From an uncultured Bacteroidales bacterium (GTDB taxonomy: Bacteria > Bacteroidota > Bacteroidia > Bacteroidales > F082), in contig CAMYYB010000001.1 of assembly GCA_947303335.1 (NCBI GenBank), positions 1 to 64,000 of the forward strand: 64,000 bases of DNA, in the 5' to 3' direction. Under the pieces are notes generated by a model. It had not been told where the DNA came from and searched no databases. It was given only the letters and a program-made list of their open reading frames with translations. Below, in pieces: positions 50,954 to 59,638 of this stretch. The position numbers and the translations under genes are program-made. Numbering within the stretch: position 1 is the stretch's first letter; every line of letters starts with the position of its first letter.

Positions 50954-52333
50954 ATGAAAAACAAGGATTATGTGGTCGGTATAGGCGAGGCTTTGATAGA
51001 TTGCTTCCCTAACTCTGATAAAGAAAACAAATATGAAACAAGGAAACTCGGTGGAGCGCCAACGATTTTCGCATACCATGCTGCGCAGTCTGGATGGAAA
51101 GGAATGATTATCAGCGCTATTGGAGATGATTCTAATGGGAAAGAAATAAAAAGAAAGATAAAAAAGAAGCAAGGTCTTGGGGCATGTTTGGAGACAATTA
51201 AAGGCAAACGCGAACATCCATCTGTTGTTGCCGTTAAATATAAAGGGAATGATAAGAATAATCCAAGTTATTCTATAGACAAGGAATCCGCGTGGTCCGA
51301 AATACCTTGCACTGACAAGCTTATTAAGATTGCGAATAAAACTAAAGCCGTGTATTTTGGTACACTTGCTAGTTATTGTGGAATGGTCTCCAAAAATACG
51401 ATTGATAGTTTCTTGGAGGTCGTTCGTAAGGATGATGATTGCCTGAGAATTTTTGATGTAAACTTGCGTACTAATACTGAACCAAACAAAGAGGATCTAT
51501 TCACCAATAGTTTAATTATTGAATATATTGAGAAATGTAACGTATTGAAGGTTAATCGATATGAGTTGAAATACATTTGCAAATTGTTCTTCCAAGAAAG
51601 AGATGAAAGTGAAAGGAAAAAGTGCCTGGAGATAATGAACAAATTCGATAATATTAAGATTTTAATACTGACCATGGGCGAAGACGGAAGCTCGATATTA
51701 TGGAGAGATGAGAAACATGATGATAAATATGCCTTTTCATCGCTTGGTATGCCTCTGAATGTTGAAAACAATGTCGGTGCAGGTGACGCTTTAGCCGGGG
51801 CTTTCATTGGGGAAATCTTACGTGGTAAAACTCCAGATCAAGCTCATCTTCTGGCAGTACAACGTTCTGCTATCGTTTGCGAGAAGGGTGATAGTATGCC
51901 TCCAATTAGTAGACACGATGTCTTTATCAGTTATGCGAGTGAAGACAAGCTAATTGTAAACAATTATTTTTGCAATGGTTTTATAGAAAAAGGGATATCA
52001 TTTTGGATTGATAAGAAAGGATTGCGATTTGGCGACGTTTTCGCTGAAGAGATAGATAATGCCATAAGAGATTGTGAGGCTTTTATTTTCTTTTACTCGA
52101 AAAACGCAAAAAAATCGGAATGGGTTCACAAAGAAATCGAAAAAGCTCGCAAATACAGGAGACCAATCATTCCAATTTTGCTAGATAATTTGGATGATGA
52201 ACCATACGAAAAGGATAATCCTCTATATAATGAGTCCGTGGCTAAATTATTGAAAGATATTCATCATCTTGATTATTCATTGTCAAGACTAATCGATTCT
52301 ATTGAAGAACGCTTAAATCCTCAATCTGTATAA
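50954..52333 (+). CDS. PfkB-family sugar kinase fused to a TIR domain
   Basis: 459 aa. Residues 1-315 are a PfkB kinase of the fructokinase type: VVGIGEALIDCFP, KLGGAPTIFAYHAAQSG, FDVNLRTNTEP, and the anion-hole/catalytic motif NNVGAGDALAGAFIG. Residues 322-450 are a TIR domain: HDVFISYASEDK, FWIDKKGLRFGD, and the likely NADase Glu in SEWVHKEIEKA. Both parts appear intact. I do not know this fusion from established defence systems. The kinase could act as a nucleotide or sugar sensor that controls the TIR. It is followed 30 bp later by a convergent C39-RyR gene. Confidence 0.92.
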   Translation: MKNKDYVVGIGEALIDCFPNSDKENKYETRKLGGAPTIFAYHAAQSGWKGMIISAIGDDSNGKEIKRKIKKKQGLGACLETIKGKREHPSVVAVKYKGNDKNNPSYSIDKESAWSEIPCTDKLIKIANKTKAVYFGTLASYCGMVSKNTIDSFLEVVRKDDDCLRIFDVNLRTNTEPNKEDLFTNSLIIEYIEKCNVLKVNRYELKYICKLFFQERDESERKKCLEIMNKFDNIKILILTMGEDGSSILWRDEKHDDKYAFSSLGMPLNVENNVGAGDALAGAFIGEILRGKTPDQAHLLAVQRSAIVCEKGDSMPPISRHDVFISYASEDKLIVNNYFCNGFIEKGISFWIDKKGLRFGDVFAEEIDNAIRDCEAFIFFYSKNAKKSEWVHKEIEKARKYRRPIIPILLDNLDDEPYEKDNPLYNESVAKLLKDIHHLDYSLSRLIDSIEERLNPQSV

Positions 52334-52363
52334 GAAATCGATAAACAGACTCTTGTAGTTCAA

Positions 52364-53200
52364 TCATCGTTTCTTGATAGTGAATCCCAACTTTTGCACC
52401 AGTTTCAGAGTATTCTGAGCCATTAGGCGGTCGTATTCCTTTTCGCTGTCTTTCAATGAACAATATGGAATGATGTCAGGGTGCTGTTTGAGGCTGTCGT
52501 TTCGCTCTGGACCGTATGTCCATCCTTCCTTCATGCGTTGTTTGGCCCACACATCGTGGAGATTCTCTGCTATGGCTTCCCAAAGCTCGTTGACGTCGTC
52601 GTTTATGGAGATGTCGTCAACATTGATAGGTTCTGGGTTATACTCTGTCACAGAACGTAACACGCGCACCATATAGTTCAACGAGTCTTTCCATGCATTT
52701 TGGAAATGTGCGCTTGGGATTACTTCGCCTTTTTCGTGCTCTGGGTCGTAAATAGATACGGTTCCTGTCTTTGCGTCTATAGAGGTGACGACTACTGCAT
52801 GGTTCACACCTTCATCAATCATGGGCTTCTCAGCATAGAGCTTTTGGGTGTTGACTGCCACGATGATGTCGTTGTCAAGCGCGAGACAATACTTGATGTC
52901 GTCGATGGTGGAGTTGTATTTCCTTGTAATCGGAAGGTTGTGTTTTATCAACAACTGTCCAATGGCATGGAGAGGCGTTCTTTCGTTCTTAAACCATTGG
53001 TTTTCTCGTGACGAAGATACAAGGTCTTCAGGGTTGAATTCAATGTTACGACGTTTGAGAATGAAGGCTTCACATGTCACAATGCATTGTTTTCCGTTGT
53101 CTTTGGCGGTTTGCTGTTCTTCTGATACTTTCATTTCTGTATTATTTATAAGGTTTTTAAAAGATGTCTCTGGTTCCATTTTATCATGGCTTTTTGTCAT
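52364..53200 (-). CDS. C39-like cysteine peptidase - RyR domain protein
   Basis: 278 aa. Residues 35-190 resemble a papain-like/C39-type fold: a Cys motif GKQCIVTCEAFILKRR (about 36-51), NHAVVVTSIDAKTG with the candidate His, and SIYDPEHEKGEV with the candidate Asp. Residues 195-278 are a RyR domain (ENLHDVWAKQRMKEGWTYGP, then HPDIIPYCSL) with the same leader as the RyR protein at 14164. The homologue at 54429 shares the architecture. The start could be 53200 or the Met at 53179. It diverges from the sigma-like gene. Confidence 0.8.
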   Translation of the reverse strand: MTKSHDKMEPETSFKNLINNTEMKVSEEQQTAKDNGKQCIVTCEAFILKRRNIEFNPEDLVSSSRENQWFKNERTPLHAIGQLLIKHNLPITRKYNSTIDDIKYCLALDNDIIVAVNTQKLYAEKPMIDEGVNHAVVVTSIDAKTGTVSIYDPEHEKGEVIPSAHFQNAWKDSLNYMVRVLRSVTEYNPEPINVDDISINDDVNELWEAIAENLHDVWAKQRMKEGWTYGPERNDSLKQHPDIIPYCSLKDSEKEYDRLMAQNTLKLVQKLGFTIKKR

Positions 53201-53307
53201 AAAGAGTGTTTCATTTCTTGTTTTCTATCAGTTGATGGCTTTTTTTGTGGGAAAAGACAAAAACTTTTATTCTATCAAGAAATTGTCGTTTGTAAACTGA
53301 TTTTCCA

Positions 53308-53315
53308 TATCTTTG
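53308..53315 (+). promoter_or_regulatory. -7 box for sigma-like gene
   Basis: TATCTTTG, 22 bp upstream of the ATG at 53338, in the 137-bp divergent gap. Confidence 0.55.
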
Positions 53316-53337
53316 CAACACAAACATAAACGAAGAT

Positions 53338-54372
53338 ATGAACGCAAGAGAAAAACAGCTCATAGAAGGTATCATTCATCATGAAACTGAAAAGGAAAAA
53401 AAGATTCGCGACCGATGCCTTCGGCTACTTTTACGCGGCGAAATCGAAGAAGTAATAGACGACAAGCATATCATCCGATGCGAGAATAATCCCTATTTTG
53501 TAGCAATACAGAATGCAGTCAGAGATTGCTTTTTGGGGGATTTATACAAAGGCAGATTCACTGAGATTTATAATGTATTTGCTTCGCTTTTTATCGCAGA
53601 ACAAGTACTGGTGAACACTAATCCTAAAAAATTGCGTGAAATTGACAACTTGGAGAAATACCTTTACAGTACCGTTTGGAATTTCTGTAACAAAAACAGA
53701 AAAAAGATTTGTGAGGAACTTGGTATTGAATTAGGATACTTTTATGAAGCATACGATGATAATTCAAAAGTCGACGATGAAGATAATAATAAACTATCAG
53801 ATGAATTCGTTAAAGAATCTGACACTGCGGGTTGGGCGAGTTCGTTCGTTGGTTCTTTGATTGACAAGATTAGCAATACGTATTATCGCGAACTCATCTA
53901 TGCCATCTTTATAGAAGATGTGCCTGTGGATACAATGGCTGAAGAAAAAGGGAAAACTGTTGACGATATCTATCGGGATTTCAATCGCGCCTGGAACAAA
54001 TTGCTTCAAGTGGCTTTGCCCGAGATTAGAATCCGTTGCAAAAGCCTGTTCAAAAAATATGAATCTGAATTAAGTGACGAACAAGCTTGCTTGTTAAATG
54101 AATTCTTCTTCAACGGCAAAGATTTTTCAACCATAGCTCATTCTTTAGGGATGAAACAAGATAATTTGGAGAACGCGGTCGTAAAAGCACACAAAGTGTT
54201 GGTGAAAATCGCTAAACGTGAGGCCGAACTTGATGAAAAAGAGAAACGAAAAGAAGCACGTGAACAGCGTCGTATCGAAAAAGAAGAAGCTGATAGAAAA
54301 AAGAAACAAAAGCGTGTCATGAATGAAAGGAATAACCAGTTTTCCAACTCGGAAGTGATAGAAAACTCCTAA
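53338..54372 (+). CDS. Sigma-70-like regulator with two region-4-type helices
   Basis: 344 aa. Two segments resemble sigma region 4: YYRELIYAIFIEDVPVDTMA with EEKGKTVDDIYRDFNRAW (about 183-225), and LSDEQACLLNEFFFNGKDFS with TIAHSLGMKQDNLENAVVKA (about 241-285). The first 170 residues are helical and would hold region 2, but a clear -10-binding motif is not seen. A highly basic tail (KRKEAREQRR) closes the protein. It sits between two C39-RyR genes, 56 bp before one of them, so it probably controls or is controlled by that pair (inference). Alternative: an HTH protein unrelated to promoter recognition. Confidence 0.65.
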   Translation: MNAREKQLIEGIIHHETEKEKKIRDRCLRLLLRGEIEEVIDDKHIIRCENNPYFVAIQNAVRDCFLGDLYKGRFTEIYNVFASLFIAEQVLVNTNPKKLREIDNLEKYLYSTVWNFCNKNRKKICEELGIELGYFYEAYDDNSKVDDEDNNKLSDEFVKESDTAGWASSFVGSLIDKISNTYYRELIYAIFIEDVPVDTMAEEKGKTVDDIYRDFNRAWNKLLQVALPEIRIRCKSLFKKYESELSDEQACLLNEFFFNGKDFSTIAHSLGMKQDNLENAVVKAHKVLVKIAKREAELDEKEKRKEAREQRRIEKEEADRKKKQKRVMNERNNQFSNSEVIENS

Positions 54373-54428
54373 TCAGAGACTCTAACAAAATAATCTAATA
54401 AAAATTCTAGGAATAATAACAGAGCACT

Positions 54429-55499
54429 ATGAAAATCACAAATGATATAATGGAACGCTTTCTGCAAGGTCAAACCTCTGTAGAAGAAACAGCAGAGATA
54501 ATGATGGCTATTGCCGTCAATCCAGAACTTGAAGAGTTGGTGGTCAACCATCGACGCATGGCTTATACCCAAGAACAAATGGAGGACTATGGAAGTTTCA
54601 TTCCCATTGGCAGCATGGCTGCTGATGATGGACAAAACCTATGTGACTTTCAATGCGAAACATATATATTGAAAGCATTTGGGAAAGAAATAGAAGAAAG
54701 CACTTTGGCTAAAGAATCGCGACAGAATTATTGGCTGCGTGGAGAAGGTACACCTCTTTATAATATGGGCAAACTGTTGGAAAGAAATGACTTCCTTGTT
54801 CATCGACGTTTTAATGCAACTCTTGACGAATTAGAAGAAGCCCTAAAAGAACACAAGGTTATTGTCGTAGTCAATGGAGATACGCTTATTGGCAAAGAGA
54901 TAGACATTTTTTCTGAAGACTTTAGCTTTGAAGACAATCCCAATCATGCAGTAGTAGTGCTTTCTGTCAACAAAGAAACTGACAAGGTTACCATATACAA
55001 CCCTGCAGTTCAGGAAGAGGCTACTGTTTATGACTTGGATAAGTTTGAAAATGCTTGGGAAGAGTCTCGTCATTACATGGTCACTGCACGAATCAAACAA
55101 TTTCCTCAGGAGTACAAACCACAACCGGTTGATGTCAGCAAAATCAATCTCAATGATGATCTGGAGGAACTTATTGATGTGATAGCCGAGGACTTGCATG
55201 ATGTTTGGGCGAGAGACAAAATGAATGCAGGTTATACTTATGCTCCGCTCGACAGCAATGGTCATGAAGAGAAAGGACATAACCACTATCTCGTGCCTTA
55301 TTTCATGCTACAAGATAAAGATAAGGAGCCAGACCAGAAAAATGCAAGACAAACTCTCAAACTGCTGAAACGATTGGGCTATCGATTAGTGAACATCAAC
55401 AGCATGTACCGTTGCCCTGAATGTGGCGAAGTCATCGAGCCAAACAACCATTTCTGCCCCAACTGCGGACGGGAATTGTCTTGGAAGGATTTTAGATAG
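54429..55499 (+). CDS. C39-like cysteine peptidase - RyR - zinc ribbon protein
   Basis: 356 aa. A short N-terminal helical part (1-75) leads to the C39-like domain: NLCDFQCETYILKAFGKEIE (about 80-100), then NPNHAVVVLSVNKETDKVTI with the candidate His, and YNPAVQEEA with Asn in place of the third residue. A RyR domain follows (AEDLHDVWARDKMNAGYTYA), less conserved than its relatives. The C-terminus is a four-Cys zinc ribbon (CPECGEVIEPNNHFCPNCGR). It is probably co-transcribed with the sigma-like gene, 56 bp upstream. A regulated protease acting on a partner is inferred. Confidence 0.82.
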   Translation: MKITNDIMERFLQGQTSVEETAEIMMAIAVNPELEELVVNHRRMAYTQEQMEDYGSFIPIGSMAADDGQNLCDFQCETYILKAFGKEIEESTLAKESRQNYWLRGEGTPLYNMGKLLERNDFLVHRRFNATLDELEEALKEHKVIVVVNGDTLIGKEIDIFSEDFSFEDNPNHAVVVLSVNKETDKVTIYNPAVQEEATVYDLDKFENAWEESRHYMVTARIKQFPQEYKPQPVDVSKINLNDDLEELIDVIAEDLHDVWARDKMNAGYTYAPLDSNGHEEKGHNHYLVPYFMLQDKDKEPDQKNARQTLKLLKRLGYRLVNINSMYRCPECGEVIEPNNHFCPNCGRELSWKDFR

Positions 55500-55519
55500 A
55501 AATAACAATGGTAATCTGT

Positions 55520-56986
55520 TTATTCTTTATCATGTTTCCCGTCCATAGTATACTTTTGGATTAGCATGTTGCTATTATTAGTTGTAATCTGTTTTGGAAG
55601 GTTGATTCCAATCCTTTTAAGGAATTTGCGGACTTTTTTTGACGACACATAATATCCATTCTCGTTCGGTTTAGGGTTTGCTACAAAATAAACATATAAG
55701 TCGTTTTTTAGTTTTGTTTGTTTGTCTATGTCATAAAAAGGGAATGTGGACCATTCATCAGGGTCGTTTACAGTATCAACCAAAAAAGTTGAGGTTCCAA
55801 GGACAACAAAAGGATTCTTGTCATTGTTAAAAGAGCCATATTGCTGATTTAAATTGAACTCTTCGCAATATATACTGTCCAGGTAGACATTTTGTGTTTT
55901 CAAAATCTCCTTGTACTTTTCGAATGTCCCGCTAACGCCTCGGTTTCCTCTATTATTACTAGTAGTGAATACAATAACGTTTGTGTCTTGAACAATATCA
56001 GCTAAGTCCTTGGGCGTTATCAGATTGTCGTTATCAAAATACTTTTTGAAATAATCATCTTTTTTTAATACAATTTTAAGGTCATTACTACCAATTTTAA
56101 CTCCGATAACATATCCAATATCATTTATGAATTTATTTCTGGTCGATGAGTCGGAGATGAAATCGTCATCCGTTGCTTCCATTGCAGAAAAAACGACTAA
56201 ATCAAATTGACGTAGTTTACCATTGCCAATGTTTCGTTTGACGTCAATTTCCTTGGAAATAATTGGTAATGCGGCCCCAGTTGAGATAGGTAAATATACC
56301 CATTTTTTGCTTGTTGAAATAGGAATGTTTTTCTCCTCAAGGAATCCTTTTACCGAACCTCCACCAACAAGTAATAGAACTGGTTTTTGGAATATGTAAA
56401 AACAGAAACAAACACCAATAACAATTATAATGGTCATGATTATCCCAATATGGTTTTTCTTTATGGGATGTATGGGTTGTGTGGGATGGGGAGAGTGCAA
56501 AAAAACAAGTAGTTTATCATTATAAAAATGCTTAAAATCATCATCTGTACCGTATTTAATTGGGTTGAAATCTTTTAACCAATTTAAGTTGGTTGGTAGC
56601 TCGGACGGCCATTCAAACCCTGATAAAACAACGGGTATTATGTTTTTATTAAGCTGTTTGGCATATTCAATTTCTTTGATTAACCAGTCTGTTTCATTAG
56701 AACTACTTGAAAGGATGGGATTATACACAGTTTCAGCTATGGAAGTTGAAATTGTCCATATATTAGAAGTGTTTAAAGGTGATGAAGAAAAAACATCGCC
56801 ATTGAGAACCACGATAAAGTCATCGCATGCTTCGATGGCCTTAAGTATGCCTGTGTGAAATTCGCCCGCTTTCAAGATAGTTTTATCGATGAGAACATTA
56901 TATCCGTCTTTCTTAAGCCTGTCAGTTAGATGGTTGGCTACCGTATAGCCACCAATATGTCGATAACTAATAAAAATGCCACTCAT
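55520..56986 (-). CDS. TIR - transmembrane - periplasmic-binding-like protein
   Basis: 488 aa. Residues 1-160 form a TIR domain (SGIFISYRHIGGYTVANHL, DKTILKAGEF, and the putative catalytic Glu in NETDWLIKEIEYAKQL). A membrane helix lies at about 180-200 (IGIIMTIIIVIGVCFCFYIF). Residues 203-480 resemble a type II periplasmic-binding fold (VLLLVGGGSVKGFLEEKNI, PISTGAALPIIS, DLVVFSAMEAT). A PBP-like sensor outside coupled to a cytoplasmic TIR would let an extracellular ligand trigger NAD loss (inference). It ends 20 bp from the convergent C39-RyR gene. Confidence 0.85.
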   Translation of the reverse strand: MSGIFISYRHIGGYTVANHLTDRLKKDGYNVLIDKTILKAGEFHTGILKAIEACDDFIVVLNGDVFSSSPLNTSNIWTISTSIAETVYNPILSSSSNETDWLIKEIEYAKQLNKNIIPVVLSGFEWPSELPTNLNWLKDFNPIKYGTDDDFKHFYNDKLLVFLHSPHPTQPIHPIKKNHIGIIMTIIIVIGVCFCFYIFQKPVLLLVGGGSVKGFLEEKNIPISTSKKWVYLPISTGAALPIISKEIDVKRNIGNGKLRQFDLVVFSAMEATDDDFISDSSTRNKFINDIGYVIGVKIGSNDLKIVLKKDDYFKKYFDNDNLITPKDLADIVQDTNVIVFTTSNNRGNRGVSGTFEKYKEILKTQNVYLDSIYCEEFNLNQQYGSFNNDKNPFVVLGTSTFLVDTVNDPDEWSTFPFYDIDKQTKLKNDLYVYFVANPKPNENGYYVSSKKVRKFLKRIGINLPKQITTNNSNMLIQKYTMDGKHDKE

Positions 56987-57012
56987 TTTGTAATGATGTT
57001 TGTTGTTGGGGG

Positions 57013-57020
57013 CAAAAATA
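57013..57020 (-). promoter_or_regulatory. Promoter of TIR-TM-PBP gene
   Basis: TATTTTTG on the minus strand, with a TTG 18 bp upstream (57039-57041 on the plus strand as CAA). ATG at 56986. Confidence 0.6.
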
Positions 57021-57165
57021 CAATAATTCTTGAATTGTCAATGCTTGTTTTTTTGTAATTATCTCAAAAAACGCGATTTGCTGGTAGATTTCTATATCAG
57101 AGAAGCTCTTTTTGTGTTGAAAGCTAATAATAAACTAGTTGGAATAATATCTAAAGCAATTCATT

Positions 57166-57594
57166 ATGAGCACGTTTGTATTTATCTTGGCACTCGTCGT
57201 AGCGTATTATTGGGGTTTAGGTCCCGCATATTGGGTGTGGTTCATCGGCGAGATTTTGACACTCTTCATTAATGGTCAGAGGAATGCCGACACCGAACAC
57301 CAATCCTCTTCAAATTCTCAGTCCCAAAGCACAGGCGGATATCAATCCAATGGCACAAAAGAACATAAACAAAATATTGCCAAAGAAAATATTAACCATT
57401 GGTATTCTGTGTTGGGTATTGCTTCCGATGCCAGCGACTTGGAAGTAAAGAAGGCTTACCGTAAATTGGCGATGGAATGTCATCCCGACCATTATGCCAA
57501 TTCAAGTGAGGAAGTCCGCAAACACGCCAATGAAAGATTTCGTGAGGTGAATAGGGCGTATGAGGCCGTGAAGGAATTGAGACAGATGAAGTGA
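57166..57594 (+). CDS. Membrane-anchored J-domain protein
   Basis: 142 aa. An N-terminal membrane segment (about 3-36, FVFILALVVAYYWGLGPAYW) and a Ser/Gln-rich linker lead to a C-terminal J domain (78-142): HWYSVLGIASDASDLEVKKA, YRKLAMECHPDHYANSS with the HPD motif, RFREVNRAYEAVKEL. It would recruit DnaK to the membrane. No chaperone partner is encoded nearby. It lies between the TIR island and the secreted-protein locus. Confidence 0.9.
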   Translation: MSTFVFILALVVAYYWGLGPAYWVWFIGEILTLFINGQRNADTEHQSSSNSQSQSTGGYQSNGTKEHKQNIAKENINHWYSVLGIASDASDLEVKKAYRKLAMECHPDHYANSSEEVRKHANERFREVNRAYEAVKELRQMK

Positions 57595-57713
57595 TAGGAA
57601 TCATGAGCTTAATCGCTCATCTTAAATGAGAAGCTTTAATAATGGATGTGAACAAATATAATACTATCTCATCAAATACAAACAGTTTTATTAACCATTT
57701 AAAATCAATCAAA

Positions 57714-58676
57714 ATGAAAAAGCTCATTCTTTTACTGGCTTGTCTGGCAGTGTTGACGGCCTTCGTGCCCAATGTTCGCAACAACGAAAACGGTAGAAAC
57801 AGCGGTCGTGGATTCAATTACCATGCCGTAGTAAGAAACTCAGAAGGTGTCTTGCTTGCCGACACCTTATTAGAATTGCGTGTTTCCCTATATCCAGAGC
57901 AATACGCAAGTGATCCCACATGGGTTGAAACCCATTCTGTACGTACAGATTTCACTGGTAGTTTTGGCATTAGAGTTGGCAAAGGAGTACGCGACAATAG
58001 TAGTAGCGTTGAATCGTATTCCGATGTGGATTTTGAGGCCGCTTATTATTGGATTAAAATCGAATTACGTGAAGGTAACAACTACCATGTTGTGAGCGAC
58101 ACGGAACTTCCTGTTTCAATTTACACTGAAGTCGCGTATAACGCTGTCCTTTTCCCGGCTGGAATGATTGTTCCTTTTGCAGGAGAGGTTGACAATATTC
58201 CAACGGGTTGGATGTTGTGCGACGGACGTGAACTTAGCCGTTCTGCCTACAACAAACTTTTTACCGCAATTGGTGTTTGTTGGGGTGTTGGTAATGGTTC
58301 CACGACTTTCAATATCCCCGATTTGAGAGGTATGTTCCTTCGCGGTGTATCATACGATTCAGGAAACGATCCTAATGCCGAAGAAAGAACCGTCTTAAAT
58401 GATTATGGCGGAAATACCGCTAATCATGTCGGGAGTTATCAGGGCGATGCGATTAGAAACATTACGGGTGCTGTACACAACAATATTCAAGGACATGGAG
58501 ATTGGGGTGGCTCTTCTGAGGGTGCCTTAGAATGGACTGACGCAAAAGGGGATGCGTCATGGGAAGACGACACATGGGGCTATTCTGGAATAACCTTCGA
58601 TGCCTCTCGTGTTGTTCCTGTCGGTGGCGATAACCGCCCAAAAAATGTGTATGTCAACTATATTATCAAACTTTAA
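57714..58676 (+). CDS. Secreted protein with phage tail-collar domain, copy 1
   Basis: 320 aa from ATG 57714 (MKKLILLLACLAVLTAFVP signal peptide); the open frame to 57642 is upstream of it. Residues 30-140 form a beta domain beginning NYHAVVRNSEGVLLADTLLE, seen in Bacteroidota secreted proteins. Residues 155-230 are a tail-collar domain (GEVDNIPTGWMLCDGRELSR, then FNIPDLRGMFLRG). The end (NRPKNVYVNYIIKL) is also collar-like. A surface or fibre-tip protein is likely. It precedes a paralogue by 29 bp. Confidence 0.87.
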   Translation: MKKLILLLACLAVLTAFVPNVRNNENGRNSGRGFNYHAVVRNSEGVLLADTLLELRVSLYPEQYASDPTWVETHSVRTDFTGSFGIRVGKGVRDNSSSVESYSDVDFEAAYYWIKIELREGNNYHVVSDTELPVSIYTEVAYNAVLFPAGMIVPFAGEVDNIPTGWMLCDGRELSRSAYNKLFTAIGVCWGVGNGSTTFNIPDLRGMFLRGVSYDSGNDPNAEERTVLNDYGGNTANHVGSYQGDAIRNITGAVHNNIQGHGDWGGSSEGALEWTDAKGDASWEDDTWGYSGITFDASRVVPVGGDNRPKNVYVNYIIKL

Positions 58677-58705
58677 TAATTATAAACCATTAAAAATCGG
58701 TCAAC

Positions 58706-59626
58706 ATGAAAAAGTTATTTCTCCTTATCGCATGTCTGGCGGTCATGACTGCCTATGCGCAAAACAGTGGCCTTGTATTCAATTACCAAGCCGTAGTAAG
58801 CAATTCGGAGGGTGTGTTGCTTCCTGACACCCTCGTTAGTCTGCGTGTTTCCTTGTATCCAGGGCAATATGCAAGTACACCCACTTGGGTTGAAACCCAT
58901 TCTGTGCGCACTGACTTCACGGGCAGTTTTGGCATTACGATAGGACAAGGTGAACGAGATGCCAGCAGCCTTGTTGAAACAATTGATGACATCAATTTTG
59001 CAGCCATCTTTTATTGGATGAAAATCGAAATCCTTGAAAGCAATACTTATCATTTGGTAAGTTACTCACAAATTCCAATTGCTCCAGTTGCTAAATATGC
59101 GCTTAACGCAAAAGAACCTGCTGGAGTGATTAAAATGTTTGCTGGAAGTATTGACAAGATCCCAGAAGGTTACTTGTTGTGTAATGGTGCAGAAATCAGC
59201 CGAACAGATTATCCTGATTTGTTTGATGCCATTGGGGTGAATGCTGGGAATGGCGACGGCTCTACTACTTTTAACCTCCCAGATTTTAGAGGCATGTTCC
59301 CGCGAGGGGTATCGGGGGATTCAGGTAACGACCCGAATGCCAATGAAAGGTATAACGAATTTGGGGGAAACCAAGGAAATGATGTAATTACCTACCAAGA
59401 TCATGCTATTCCGAATGTTCAAGGCACTGTTAGTGGGGTCGAAAGTCATGGTATGGTAGCAACCGGTCCATTTAGATTGACAGAAGAAAGAGGTATCGGC
59501 ACAGGTAAATCTGATTGGGACAATTATATTGTTGAGTTTAATTTAGCCAATGTCTTCGACCAAAGAAATCTCAGCATCGAAGCTCGTCCAAAGAATGTGA
59601 GTGTTTACTTCATCATTAAATATTAA
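58706..59626 (+). CDS. Secreted protein with phage tail-collar domain, copy 2
   Basis: 306 aa with a signal peptide (MKKLFLLIACLAVMTAYA|Q). It is a paralogue of the previous gene: NYQAVVSNSEGVLLPDTLVS, PTWVETHSVRTDFTGSFGI, and a collar domain with GSIDKIPEGYLLCNGAEISR and FNLPDFRGMFPRGVSGDSG. The N-terminal halves are more alike than the C-terminal ends, which differ as in variable fibre tips. It is 12 bp upstream of the large surface protein gene, probably in one operon. Confidence 0.87.
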   Translation: MKKLFLLIACLAVMTAYAQNSGLVFNYQAVVSNSEGVLLPDTLVSLRVSLYPGQYASTPTWVETHSVRTDFTGSFGITIGQGERDASSLVETIDDINFAAIFYWMKIEILESNTYHLVSYSQIPIAPVAKYALNAKEPAGVIKMFAGSIDKIPEGYLLCNGAEISRTDYPDLFDAIGVNAGNGDGSTTFNLPDFRGMFPRGVSGDSGNDPNANERYNEFGGNQGNDVITYQDHAIPNVQGTVSGVESHGMVATGPFRLTEERGIGTGKSDWDNYIVEFNLANVFDQRNLSIEARPKNVSVYFIIKY

Positions 59627-59638
59627 ATACTAGTAGCT

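Noticed and set aside
57714..59626. Prophage tail genes
   Set aside because: Both collar-domain proteins have Sec signal peptides and the neighbours are not phage genes, so a host surface role is more likely.
57714..59626. A second DGR variable region in the diverged collar protein ends
   Set aside because: The differing codons are not concentrated as NNC or NNT positions derived from adenines, and no conserved scaffold-variable alternation is seen.
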